Numbered from the stretch's first letter, positions 1 to 7,265 are shown. The stretch: DNA of 15,021 bases from Bacillota bacterium (GCA_023393815.1 JAEXBU010000066.1:1-15021), one strand, 5' to 3'. A program made the numbers and translations. The notes: a model not told the origin generated them from the sequence alone.

Positions 1-203
1 CATTCCGCTATGGTGCGCCGCCACACGGCGGCTTAGCCTACGGCTTAGATCGATTGATCATGCTGTTAACCGGGGAAAAGAATATGCGCCACGTCATTGC
101 ATTTCCAAAGACACAATCGGCTAGCGACTTACTTACCGGTGCACCGGTGGCCTTGCCTGAAAAACAATTGGAGGAAGTTCACATTCACGTCATAGAGGAG
201 TGA
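1..203 (+). CDS. aspS: Aspartate--tRNA ligase, C-terminal end (partial)
   Basis: Reading from base 3 gives the last 66 residues of a bacterial aspartyl-tRNA synthetase, ending in TGA at 201-203; the 5' part lies outside the window. The enzyme charges tRNA-Asp with aspartate in the cytoplasm. Visible landmarks are FRYGAPPHGGLAYGLDRL, the class II motif 3 region whose arginine contacts ATP, followed by the family tail segment VIAFPKTQSASDLLTGAP. That tail, close to the C-terminus, is characteristic of the long bacterial AspS type. Only four bases separate the stop from the next gene, whose Shine-Dalgarno GAGGAG (195-200) sits in the last aspS codons, so the two are almost certainly co-transcribed. 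The identification is secure although only the end is present. Confidence 0.96.
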   Translation, partial: FRYGAPPHGGLAYGLDRLIMLLTGEKNMRHVIAFPKTQSASDLLTGAPVALPEKQLEEVHIHVIEE

Positions 204-207
204 TCGC

Positions 208-624
208 ATGATCCAAATTGGACATATCTTATCGGTGAAAAACGGGTTCGCTTATATGGAAGTGAGTAGAAAAGGCGCTTGCGGCTCTGGTTGTGCGACT
301 TGTACGAGTTCTGCCTGCGAATCAAAGTCGGAGTTTATTTCCATTCCGAACGAGTTAAATGCGGAAGAAGGCGATAGCGTCGAATTGTTCGTCAACGATC
401 GCTTCGTCCTTCATTCTATTTACAAGTTGTACGGTATCCCTCTCGTCGCATTCTTGCTCGCCGTCGGATTGGGCCAGCTTGTCTTTCCCTCTGTACTTGC
501 GAAACGCGATATATATATTTTTGCCCTCGGTGCCCTCTCCCTTGTGATTAGTTATTTTATTTTGAGAAGGGTTGATAAAAAACACGTCAACGAGGCGCGC
601 CCAAAAATGATTCGAATTTTATAA
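208..624 (+). CDS. RseC/SoxR-reducing system family membrane protein
   Basis: This 138-residue protein has the RseC/MucC family layout: a short soluble N-terminus with a cysteine cluster (C25, C29, C32, C37), then two membrane segments at about residues 71-93 and 102-120, and a basic C-terminal tail. In proteobacteria RseC works with the Rsx/Rnf electron-transfer complex in keeping SoxR reduced and also affects sigma-E. In Firmicutes the role is not established, so a redox-linked function at the membrane, perhaps beside an Rnf complex, is inference. The ATG at 208 is preceded by GAGGAG seven bases upstream, inside the end of aspS, so translation is probably coupled to aspS. A strong hairpin follows the stop codon immediately. 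Family assignment is good, function uncertain. Confidence 0.85.
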   Translation: MIQIGHILSVKNGFAYMEVSRKGACGSGCATCTSSACESKSEFISIPNELNAEEGDSVELFVNDRFVLHSIYKLYGIPLVAFLLAVGLGQLVFPSVLAKRDIYIFALGALSLVISYFILRRVDKKHVNEARPKMIRIL

Positions 625-658
625 AAAAATCCATGCTTCGAGCATGGATTTTTTGTGT
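622..658. terminator. Bidirectional intrinsic terminator between convergent genes
   Basis: A near-perfect inverted repeat (arms 624-637 and 641-654) pairs A6-TCCATGCT with AGCATGGA-T6 around a very short loop. The A-tract on one side and T-tract on the other make it a rho-independent terminator on both strands. It lies between the stop of the RseC-family gene (624) and the stop of the oppositely directed ThrE-type gene (680), so it can serve both transcripts. Confidence 0.9.
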
Positions 659-679
659 TTTAAAGCAGGAATTCGGGTC

Positions 680-1168
680 CTAGAAGGATTTAAACTTGTG
701 GAAAATAGGGCGTGCATTGCGTGAAGAACGCTTTTTAAAGGCACGTAGCGACTGGGAAAATAAGCTGGAAGCGACGATGCCTAGAGATAAGGCTACGGCA
801 ATGGAAAAAGTATTGGCAGCCTCGCGAACAAAAGATTCCATATTGTCTTGAATTAAATAGCTCATGGTGTAATACATTCCGCCTCCTGGAACCAACGTAA
901 TCAGTTGAGGAAGGACAAAAATGGTCGACGGCATCTTATAATGACGAGATAAAAATTCGCCAAAAACACCCATCATTAAGGCGGCGACAAAGGCGGCAAA
1001 GAAAGCGCTGCCACCGAAGTCCAAGATTTTCAAGTATAATAAATAGCAGACGGCGCTACTGAGGGCGCTGGGAAACAGAGATCTTTTCGGCGCTTCTACG
1101 GGGATGGCATAACCTATAGTAGCCGCAGCCGAAACGACAAACATAATGAGAAGTTTGGATATAGCCAT
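680..1168 (-). CDS. ThrE-type threonine/serine exporter, small (C-terminal-like) subunit
   Basis: A 162-residue, very hydrophobic protein of the ThrE_2 (DUF3815) type, the smaller half of the two-piece threonine/serine exporter family. About four or five membrane segments are visible (roughly residues 4-22, 33-50, 54-72, 80-105 and 118-138), followed by a short basic tail. The family signature TLVPGGGMYYTM lies at residues 91-102. In Corynebacterium ThrE a single polypeptide carries both halves and exports threonine and serine; here the halves are separate genes. The ATG at 1168 lies one base past the stop of the partner gene, with GGGGGT four bases upstream inside that gene's end, indicating tight translational coupling. 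The substrate in this organism is inferred from the family. Confidence 0.87.
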   Translation of the reverse strand: MAISKLLIMFVVSAAATIGYAIPVEAPKRSLFPSALSSAVCYLLYLKILDFGGSAFFAAFVAALMMGVFGEFLSRHYKMPSTIFVLPQLITLVPGGGMYYTMSYLIQDNMESFVREAANTFSIAVALSLGIVASSLFSQSLRAFKKRSSRNARPIFHKFKSF

Positions 1169-1169
1169 T

Positions 1170-1958
1170 TCAACCCCCGATCATCTTTTGTATGTTTAGA
1201 ATAAAACCGACGCCTAAAGCAATGGCTAAGGCGACGAAAATGCCTTTTGTTATACCGATCATGCCCGAGACAAAGTCGCCACTGATGATGTCTCTCAAGG
1301 CATTAGTCACGGCCAGGCCGGGGACGAGGGGCATAATGGATCCGATAATAATCATGTCCATATGCAGTTTGTCCGTTTGCGAAGCGCCGATGAAGGCGAG
1401 GATAGAAATGATCATGGTTCCTAGAAAGGTTTCGGGAAAAAAAGACATATCATAGTTCGAGGTGATCCGCAGAAAGTAGCTTAATACGGAGCCGACGAAA
1501 AAGGTGTAGCCGAAATCATAAAGGTCGCCTCCGAACATAATGGCAAAGGAAGCGCTACAAAGTCCTGTGAAAAACATGGCCAGGGCGAGAGGGCATTTAT
1601 CCATTGCGGCGATAGAAAGCAACTCTTTACGGGCATCCGAAAGAGAAATGGAACCGGAAACAAATTTTCTAGAAAATGCATTAATCGCATGAATGCGAGA
1701 CAAGTGAACGCCTTGGGATTCAATATCTTTAAACATGGTGATGGTTTCACCCTCGTATTGGGTGGATACGAAAATAGCGGAGCTTAGCGCAAAGACTTCT
1801 ACCTCGCGAATTTCTTCCACACAGGCACACATTCGCTCGATGGTGTCTTCCGCTCTGTAAATTTCCGCCCCGTTTTTAATGAGCATTTGACCTGTAATCA
1901 TGGCGAGATTGATCAAACTTTTCGCTTCGTTTAAATTACTAACGTGACGTTTTTCCAC
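1170..1958 (-). CDS. ThrE-type threonine/serine exporter, large (N-terminal-like) subunit
   Basis: This protein of 262 residues belongs to the ThrE/DUF1212 family, the larger half of a split threonine/serine exporter. The N-terminal third is soluble and carries the conserved stretch around residues 24-40 (GQMLIKNGAEIYRAEDTI). About five membrane segments follow from residue 122 onward, with the signature GSIMPLVPGLAVTNALRDI at about 206-224. I chose the GTG at 1958 because AGGA stands seven bases upstream. An in-frame TTG at 1979 would add seven residues but has no ribosome-binding site. The gene overlaps the 3' end of the GIY-YIG gene by 20 bases and is followed after one base by its small partner, so both halves are probably made together as one complex in the membrane. 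Confidence 0.86.
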   Translation of the reverse strand: MEKRHVSNLNEAKSLINLAMITGQMLIKNGAEIYRAEDTIERMCACVEEIREVEVFALSSAIFVSTQYEGETITMFKDIESQGVHLSRIHAINAFSRKFVSGSISLSDARKELLSIAAMDKCPLALAMFFTGLCSASFAIMFGGDLYDFGYTFFVGSVLSYFLRITSNYDMSFFPETFLGTMIISILAFIGASQTDKLHMDMIIIGSIMPLVPGLAVTNALRDIISGDFVSGMIGITKGIFVALAIALGVGFILNIQKMIGG

Positions 1959-2223
1959 GGTGATTTCCTGCTTTCTCAATGAGCTGTAATTTTTGATAGC
2001 GGCTAAGTTTTTTTATGGCGGCTTCGCGGCGAAGGCCCCACGATACATCCGATCCTTCTTCCAAATAAACCATGGTAACGGGGCGGCGCGACCGGGTGTA
2101 CTTTGCGCCGAAACCGTGATTGTGTTCTTGCAATCGACGCACGGGATCCGTTGTATAGCCCGTGTATAGAGTATCATCAGCACAACGAAGAATGTAGACG
2201 TAATGTTTTGTTAGTTTTTCCAT
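1939..2223 (-). CDS. GIY-YIG nuclease superfamily protein (UPF0213/YhbQ-like)
   Basis: A 94-residue single-domain protein of the GIY-YIG superfamily, in the UPF0213 group that includes E. coli YhbQ and B. subtilis YazA. The GIY-YIG core appears as YVYILRC (8-14) and LYTGYT (19-24). R29/R30 in DPVRRLQEHN and E68 in LRREAAIK match the catalytic arginine and metal-binding glutamate of the superfamily. There is no extra DNA-binding domain and the size is typical. The fold predicts a nuclease, but no physiological role is firmly established for this group. The ATG at 2223 has AGGTG nine bases upstream and lies 13 bases inside the end of recX, so it is translated from the recX transcript. Confidence 0.85.
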   Translation of the reverse strand: MEKLTKHYVYILRCADDTLYTGYTTDPVRRLQEHNHGFGAKYTRSRRPVTMVYLEEGSDVSWGLRREAAIKKLSRYQKLQLIEKAGNHRGKTSR

Positions 2224-2813
2224 TGCTTCAGCACCTGTTTAATAGGACCGTAATGAAATCCTCTGGAAAGAAGGAATCGGACGATCTTTGTCCAATCTTT
2301 GTTCAGGGCGCCATCAGTAATATATTTTTTTTCTACAATTTTTTCGATGAGTGCCTCTTCCATATCTTCGTTAAATTCCTCCAAGGCTTGAGTTATGTTC
2401 GCATCGGAAACGCCTTTTTGTCGCAAGGAATAGGCGATTTTTACTGGACCATAGCCGTTGATCTTCCGTTTGTCTCGAGAAAAGAGAAGAGCGTACTCAC
2501 GGTCGTTTAAAAACCCGTAATCAGACAAGTAGTCCACGACGCTATCAACCACGTGATCGGGGAATTTATTTTCTGACAACAATGTGCGAATTTCGTATTC
2601 CGTTTTACGATTTCGCATTTTTTTTAGGGCTAAATCGATGCCGTTTTGCCGTAAACGGTCGAAGGAAATAGCTGCCAACACTTCCTCATCTAAGACCTTT
2701 CCCTTATATAGATTGTGGCGAACAAAGACGGATTCTTCCAATTCGAGCACAACACCGTTCGAAAGACAAACGATAAAGTGCGTGCCCTCTTTTTTTATTT
2801 TTATAATTTCCAT
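2211..2813 (-). CDS. recX: Regulatory protein RecX
   Basis: About 200 residues matching RecX, which binds RecA filaments and limits recombinase activity. The three-helix repeats characteristic of the family are visible: RNRKTEYEIRTLL near residues 67-79, VVDYLSDYGFLNDREYA at about 92-108, then KINGYGPVKIAYSLRQKGV at 117-135 and a C-terminal repeat ending in SRGFHYGPIKQVL. The start is uncertain: ATG at 2813 or an in-frame GTG at 2822 adding three residues; neither has a clear Shine-Dalgarno, and I prefer the ATG. The upstream 130 bases are a divergent intergenic region shared with the FHA gene. recX is not beside recA here and heads the minus-strand group with the GIY-YIG and exporter genes. 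Confidence 0.88.
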   Translation of the reverse strand: MEIIKIKKEGTHFIVCLSNGVVLELEESVFVRHNLYKGKVLDEEVLAAISFDRLRQNGIDLALKKMRNRKTEYEIRTLLSENKFPDHVVDSVVDYLSDYGFLNDREYALLFSRDKRKINGYGPVKIAYSLRQKGVSDANITQALEEFNEDMEEALIEKIVEKKYITDGALNKDWTKIVRFLLSRGFHYGPIKQVLKQWKN

Positions 2814-2882
2814 AGGTATCACGGATTTATTTTAACATAAATTAGATTTTTCTTCTCGATTCATAAGACCGTTCGGAGAGTG

Positions 2883-2905
2883 GAAACGTTGAAAATGAAA
2901 CGTTG
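2883..2905. repeat. Tandem direct repeat GAAACGTTG over the FHA-operon promoter
   Basis: The nonamer GAAACGTTG occurs twice, at 2883-2891 and 2897-2905, 14 bases apart. Each copy contains the self-complementary hexamer AACGTT. The repeats flank and overlap the predicted -35 element (TTGAAA, 2889-2894), a position suited to a regulator-binding site. I recognise no known operator; the regulatory role is inference. Confidence 0.5.
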
Positions 2906-2917
2906 CTGTGATACTAT
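2889..2917 (+). promoter_or_regulatory. Predicted sigma-A promoter of the FHA-SEDS-PBP operon
   Basis: TTGAAA (2889-2894) and TACTAT (2912-2917) are separated by 17 bases, a good vegetative promoter layout. Transcription would start near 2924, giving a leader of about 20 bases before the preferred ATG at 2945 and only about 9 before the ATG at 2933. This supports the later start for the FHA gene. No equally convincing promoter is visible for divergent recX. Confidence 0.65.
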
Positions 2918-2944
2918 TTATGTAAAATTGAGATGAGGTGCAGG

Positions 2945-3376
2945 ATGATCCTATCGCAGATATTTAAATATATCTTTATTCTAATCATCTACTTGTTTAT
3001 CTTCACGATTATTCGCATGATCTACTTGGATATAAGATCCATGCAATCCATCGAAGTAGGCAAAGATGAAGCGTACTTAAAGGTCGTCAACCGACTGGAT
3101 TCGTTGAATTTTAAAATGCAGGAATACTACGTGTTGCGTGACTTGACGAAATTGGGCCGAAGCAGCAAAAACGACATTGTCATTAAAGACAGTTTCGTTT
3201 CAAAAAATCACTTGCTTATTGAAAAGGAAAACGGCCATTATTTCATTCGCGACTTAAACAGTGCCAATGGGACGTTTCTAAATGGTCAAACCCTGTATGA
3301 GGAAACGGAATTGAAAAACGGCGACCGCATCGGCGTCGGCTTTATTCAATTTTTATTTGTTGACCAAAGTAGGTGA
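2945..3376 (+). CDS. Membrane-anchored FHA-domain protein
   Basis: This 143-residue protein has one N-terminal membrane segment (about residues 5-27), a linker, and a C-terminal forkhead-associated domain from about 60 to 140. FHA domains bind phosphothreonine peptides. The binding residues are intact: GRS at 71-73, SKNH at 86-89 and the NSANGT motif at 105-110. A basic residue after the membrane segment (R24) suggests the FHA domain faces the cytoplasm. I chose ATG 2945 because GAGGTG stands four bases upstream; an in-frame ATG at 2933 would add four residues but lies too close to the promoter. The gene overlaps the Shine-Dalgarno of the SEDS gene, implying coupled translation. The context resembles actinobacterial FHA-rodA-pbpA clusters, so a role in tuning wall synthesis is likely but inferred; no kinase is adjacent. 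Confidence 0.88.
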   Translation: MILSQIFKYIFILIIYLFIFTIIRMIYLDIRSMQSIEVGKDEAYLKVVNRLDSLNFKMQEYYVLRDLTKLGRSSKNDIVIKDSFVSKNHLLIEKENGHYFIRDLNSANGTFLNGQTLYEETELKNGDRIGVGFIQFLFVDQSR

Positions 3377-3380
3377 TTCA

Positions 3381-4649
3381 GTGGGAAATAAGATTTTTAG
3401 ACGGCCTCGTGATATTTTGCTCGTATTCGAAATTTTAGCGATTGCCTTGGTATTTTATACTTATGAGGGGAATTTGGATCGCCAGTTGTTGTTTTTAACA
3501 GGCGGTCTTATTTTCGTCATTTATATTTCCAACTTTATTTTGGGTAAGATTACAACCGGTGATAATTATATATTTTTAATCGTATCCCTCCTTTTGACCA
3601 TAGGTATAATCACGATTTTCCGCATCAAGCCGGAAACGGGAATTAAACAACTTCAGTGGGCATTTATAGGGGTATTGTTTTTTTACGCCACGTACTTCTT
3701 AGTGCGCGTATTTCCCCGCGTGGAACGCTACGGTTCTTTGGCTCTGTTGATCAGCGTATTGTTGTTTTTATCCACCCTTATCTTCGGAAAGACTGTCGGT
3801 GGGGCGAGAAACTGGTTAGACCTCCGGTTTATCGTATTTCAACCGACGGAATTTATAAAGATTCTCTTGATGTTTATCTTAGGTAGTTTTTACTGTAATT
3901 ACGAGAAATATTCCCGCTATCCTTACGCCAGCTACATTATTATGGCGATTATTTATTTCTTTGTCCTACTTTTATTTGTACAACGGGATTTAGGTACGGC
4001 GGTTTTGTTTATGGCCATGTATATTGCCATTCAGTTTATTTACGACCCGGATATAAAGGCTCTCTTTGTCAATTTCGGTTTATTGGCTTTGGGTAGCGTT
4101 CTCGGGTATTTTCTTTTTTCCCACGTACGAACCCGTATCGATATTTGGATCGACCCGTGGAGCGATGTGTACAATGCAGGCAGGCAAATTGCGCAATCGC
4201 TATTTGCTATTGCAGAAGGGGGATTCTTTGGCGCGGGTATAGGTTATGGACATCCGGAGTTGATCCCCGTTGCCGTGTCGGACTTTATTTTCCCGGTTAT
4301 TTGTGAGGAAATGGGTCTTTTTGCCGGCTTCGCCATTATTCTTTTGTACATTCTTTTAATTTACCGTGGAATCAAAATTGCCTTGGAGCAAGAGTATAAA
4401 TTTTACCGTATGCTTGCTATTTCGGCGACGGTACTGATTTCCGTGCAAGCCTTTTTGAACATCGGCGGCGTGACGAAGTTTATTCCTATGACGGGGATTA
4501 CACTGCCCTTTATGTCTTATGGAGGCAGTTCCATTTTATCCAGCTTTATCGCTCTGGGAATTTTACAGGTGGCATCGGAAGATTTGTCATGGAAATATGA
4601 GCGTGAAATTATGAAAGGGGAGGCGAGCGATGAATCGATCGGAAAATAA
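3381..4649 (+). CDS. FtsW/RodA/SpoVE-family (SEDS) peptidoglycan glycosyltransferase
   Basis: A polytopic membrane protein of 422 residues with about ten hydrophobic segments. SEDS proteins polymerise lipid II into glycan strands together with a class B PBP. Family motifs are present: GARNWL (141-146), QPTEFIK (154-160), QRDLGTA (201-207), GRQIAQS (267-273), and the loop ending SDFIFPVICEEMG (300-312) followed by GGVTKFIPMTGITLPFMSYGGSS. D301 lies where the essential aspartate of RodA is expected (inference). I chose the GTG at 3381, which has AGGTGA four bases upstream; an in-frame TTG at 3357 lies inside the FHA gene without a ribosome-binding site. The last 20 bases overlap the PBP gene, so they probably work as a pair. 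Whether it acts in division (FtsW) or elongation (RodA) cannot be told from sequence. Confidence 0.92.
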   Translation: MGNKIFRRPRDILLVFEILAIALVFYTYEGNLDRQLLFLTGGLIFVIYISNFILGKITTGDNYIFLIVSLLLTIGIITIFRIKPETGIKQLQWAFIGVLFFYATYFLVRVFPRVERYGSLALLISVLLFLSTLIFGKTVGGARNWLDLRFIVFQPTEFIKILLMFILGSFYCNYEKYSRYPYASYIIMAIIYFFVLLLFVQRDLGTAVLFMAMYIAIQFIYDPDIKALFVNFGLLALGSVLGYFLFSHVRTRIDIWIDPWSDVYNAGRQIAQSLFAIAEGGFFGAGIGYGHPELIPVAVSDFIFPVICEEMGLFAGFAIILLYILLIYRGIKIALEQEYKFYRMLAISATVLISVQAFLNIGGVTKFIPMTGITLPFMSYGGSSILSSFIALGILQVASEDLSWKYEREIMKGEASDESIGK

Positions 4650-6084
4650 ACGAATCATTGTTTTGCTTGCCGGTCTCATTCTTTTGTTTCTAGGGAGTAT
4701 TTTATACCTAACTTATTTTTATGTTTTTCAGGCGGAAACGGTGAAACGAAATCCGTCCAATCGGCGAGGATATATAGAAGAAGCGCAAATTAAGCGAGGG
4801 GACATCTACGATCGCAATGGAGAAGTATTGGCGACGTCGAAGGGCGAACCTGGGAATTATCGGCGGGAGTATGCGTACCCTATTTTATATTCCCATATTA
4901 TCGGCTATTCCCATCCGTCCTTAGGAAAGAGCGGATTGGAGTCATCCTACAACGAGTACCTTCTCAATCGGAACGGTAACCGTACCTTAAAAGCTATATC
5001 CGATATGATTCGTTCGAAGAAACAGGACGGAAATTCTCTCGTTCTAACGATCGACACACAAGTTCAGTCCAAGGCGAGAGAATTGCTGGAGGAAAATGCA
5101 AAAAAGGGCAGCGTCGTCGTCATGAATCCGAAGACGGGGGAAGTCTACGCTATGGTTTCGTTGCCGGATTTTAATTCTTCTTCCATTGCTCAGGATTGGA
5201 ACGAGCTACAGAAAAATGAGTCGGGCGCTCTATTGAATCGCTCCATTAATGGTCGCTACCCGCCTGGATCGACTTTTAAGGTTATTACGGCGGCCTCGCT
5301 CTTAGGGCAGGATCGTATTGGCTTGAATTACAACGATACGGGATCACAAGTGATCGATGGGCGCGAGTTCAAAAATGCCGAAGGCGCGCAATACGGATCT
5401 GTAGATTTACGAGAAGCGTTGGCTAAGTCCATCAATACGTATTTTGTGGATAAAGGTTCTAAGTTGGGAAAGGATACCTTGGGAGCCGCGGCAGATAAAT
5501 TTCACTTTAACACGAAAATACCTTTCGATCTTCCGGTTTCCGTCTCGGTCTTCGACTATAAAAAGAATTTGCCGAAAACGACCTTGGCTGCCTCGGCAAT
5601 CGGCCAGGGAGACGTTCTGGCTACGCCTCTACACATGGCATTAGTAGCTTCTGCGATCGCCAATGAGGGGAAGATGATGCAACCGATTTTAGTGAAGGAA
5701 GTGGAAGATTCCAAGGGATCGGCCATTGAGACGAAAGAACCGAAGGTCTTGATGGAATCGACGACGCCGGATATTGCAAAAAAACTAACGAAATACATGA
5801 TTTCCGTAGTCGAAGATGGTACGGGACGGAGAGCCGCCTTGGGCTCTACGCAAGTCGCCGGGAAGACTGGATCCGCGGAAAATGCGTCCGGTGAAAATCA
5901 CGCGTGGTTTATCGGTTTCGCTCCGGCCAAGGATCCACAAGTTGCCGTCGCCGTTATCGTGGAACAAGCGGGGAAATCCGGCGGTAGCGTGGCCGCTCCC
6001 ATTGCACGGGACATTATTTCCTACGCTATGCACCATATCGACTTTGACCAAACGAAAAAACAAGTGGTGCGAGACGATGAATGA
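4630..6084 (+). CDS. Class B penicillin-binding protein (peptidoglycan D,D-transpeptidase), short form
   Basis: This 484-residue protein is a monofunctional transpeptidase that cross-links peptidoglycan peptides. It has one membrane anchor (about 9-33), a short N-terminal region containing the class B motif RGDIYDRNGEVLA (56-68), and a C-terminal transpeptidase domain. All three catalytic motifs are intact: STFK at 214-217 with the nucleophile S214, SIN at 267-269 and KTGS at 412-415. At under 500 residues it lacks room for the long dimerisation region of typical PBP2/FtsI and resembles the compact PbpA type of actinobacteria and many clostridia. The ATG at 4630 has GGGGAGG six bases upstream, inside the SEDS gene, with a 20-base overlap. 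The SEDS-PBP pairing is typical. No PASTA domains follow the transpeptidase domain. Confidence 0.94.
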   Translation: MNRSENKRIIVLLAGLILLFLGSILYLTYFYVFQAETVKRNPSNRRGYIEEAQIKRGDIYDRNGEVLATSKGEPGNYRREYAYPILYSHIIGYSHPSLGKSGLESSYNEYLLNRNGNRTLKAISDMIRSKKQDGNSLVLTIDTQVQSKARELLEENAKKGSVVVMNPKTGEVYAMVSLPDFNSSSIAQDWNELQKNESGALLNRSINGRYPPGSTFKVITAASLLGQDRIGLNYNDTGSQVIDGREFKNAEGAQYGSVDLREALAKSINTYFVDKGSKLGKDTLGAAADKFHFNTKIPFDLPVSVSVFDYKKNLPKTTLAASAIGQGDVLATPLHMALVASAIANEGKMMQPILVKEVEDSKGSAIETKEPKVLMESTTPDIAKKLTKYMISVVEDGTGRRAALGSTQVAGKTGSAENASGENHAWFIGFAPAKDPQVAVAVIVEQAGKSGGSVAAPIARDIISYAMHHIDFDQTKKQVVRDDE

Positions 6085-6778
6085 TCCCGAAGTCTGTGTC
6101 ATGATTGCTGCAGCCGGCATGGGCAAACGAATGAACCTGTGCCAAAACAAACAGTACCTGCCGATCCATGGAAAGCCCATGGTGCGCCACACCATTGAAA
6201 TTTTCGACGGTATGGAGGATATTTCTTTTATCGTCCTCTTGATCCGCCAGGGGGAAGAGGCGATGATGCGTCATATTTTGGAAGACATGGATCGGAACCA
6301 CAGCATTTACCTTGTTGTGGGTGGCGACGAAAGGCAAGATACCATATGGAAAGGTCTGCAGTTTTTAAAGAATTGGGACGGTATTGTTCTAACCCATGAT
6401 GGTGCCAGACCCTTTGTTACGGAAGAGGAGATACGTGCAGTTATTCGGGGAGCCAAGGAAAGTGGCGCTTGCTGTCTTATGACACCGATGAAGGACACAG
6501 TGAAAATAAGTGAGGATGGTCGATGGAGCAATGTTACTCCGGATCGTTCGAAACTGTTCGCGATACAAACACCTCAGGGATTTCATAAAAGCATTTTAAT
6601 TCGCGCCTATGAGCAGGCTTTTAACGAAGGTTATTATGGAACGGACGACTGTTCTCTCGTTGAAAAAACGGGGCGACGGGTGCAATTGATTCGCGGTTCC
6701 TATAACAATATAAAAATCACGACACCGGAAGATTTAATCTTCGCCGATGCCATCTATTCAGATAGGAAGAATATATGA
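6077..6778 (+). CDS. ispD: 2-C-methyl-D-erythritol 4-phosphate cytidylyltransferase
   Basis: IspD transfers CMP from CTP to methylerythritol phosphate, the third step of the MEP isoprenoid pathway. The 233-residue length matches the family. The N-terminal nucleotide-binding loop reads AAAGMGKRM (11-19), followed by NKQYLPI, GGDERQDTI (82-90), the conserved THDGARPF (106-113), DRSKLFAIQTPQGF (156-169) and a C-terminal NIKITTPEDL (211-220). The frame stays open for 87 codons upstream inside the PBP gene, but homology to IspD begins only at ATG 6077, which overlaps the PBP stop by eight bases and is the correct start. The stop overlaps the ispF start in an ATGA. Co-occurrence with wall genes is plausible because the pathway supplies undecaprenyl phosphate. 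Confidence 0.95.
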   Translation: MNDPEVCVMIAAAGMGKRMNLCQNKQYLPIHGKPMVRHTIEIFDGMEDISFIVLLIRQGEEAMMRHILEDMDRNHSIYLVVGGDERQDTIWKGLQFLKNWDGIVLTHDGARPFVTEEEIRAVIRGAKESGACCLMTPMKDTVKISEDGRWSNVTPDRSKLFAIQTPQGFHKSILIRAYEQAFNEGYYGTDDCSLVEKTGRRVQLIRGSYNNIKITTPEDLIFADAIYSDRKNI

Positions 6779-7251
6779 GAATTGGAATTGGATACGACGT
6801 ACATCAATTAGTAGAAGGGCGAAAACTCATTTTAGGCGGTGTCGAGATCCCCTATAACAAGGGACTTTTAGGCCATAGCGACGCCGACGTGCTCGTTCAT
6901 GCCATTGAAGATGCCATTTTGGGCGCTCTGGCCTTAGGTGACATCGGCAAGCTGTTTCCGGACACGGATCCGGTCTACAAAGATGCATCGAGTATGGGGA
7001 TGTTTGCGCACGTTATTGGTTTGGTGAAAGAAAAGGGTTATCGGGTGGGCAATATTGACGCCACCGTAATCGCTCAAAAGCCGAAACTCGCACCTTATAT
7101 TCCTACTATGCGTGAAGCTATCGCGACAATTTGCGAAAAAGAGGTGGATGCGATTTCTGTAAAAGCGACGACCAGTGAAAAAATGGGGTATGAAGGTAGA
7201 GAGGAAGGGATAACGGCCATGGCGGTCGTTCTTCTGGAGTCTACAAAATAA
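6775..7251 (+). CDS. ispF: 2-C-methyl-D-erythritol 2,4-cyclodiphosphate synthase
   Basis: IspF cyclises CDP-methylerythritol 2-phosphate to the 2,4-cyclodiphosphate with release of CMP, step five of the MEP pathway, and normally acts as a homotrimer with an active-site metal. The 158 residues match the usual size. The protein opens with MRIGIGYDVH, giving metal ligands D8 and H10, with H42 in VLVHA as the third. GHSDAD (33-38), LGDIGKLFPDTDP (54-66) and the CTP-site segment KATTSEKMGYEGREEGI near the C-terminus are all present. The gene overlaps ispD by four bases (ATGA), consistent with translational coupling; in some bacteria the two are fused. The intermediate enzyme IspE is not in this window. 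Confidence 0.97.
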   Translation: MRIGIGYDVHQLVEGRKLILGGVEIPYNKGLLGHSDADVLVHAIEDAILGALALGDIGKLFPDTDPVYKDASSMGMFAHVIGLVKEKGYRVGNIDATVIAQKPKLAPYIPTMREAIATICEKEVDAISVKATTSEKMGYEGREEGITAMAVVLLESTK

Positions 7252-7265
7252 GAAAGGACAACACG

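Noticed and set aside
2823..2880. Promoter for divergent recX on the minus strand
   Set aside because: TAATTT, TATGTT and TAAAAT are possible -10 elements, but none has a convincing -35 partner at 16-18 bases. A promoter must exist, but I cannot place it.
3357..3380. TTG at 3357 as the SEDS gene start
   Set aside because: It lies inside the FHA gene with no Shine-Dalgarno; GTG 3381 has AGGTGA at the right distance.
5816..6076. In-frame upstream extension of ispD by 87 codons
   Set aside because: The stretch lies wholly within the PBP transpeptidase domain (including KTGS) in another frame, has no IspD homology, and IspD family size and motifs begin at ATG 6077.
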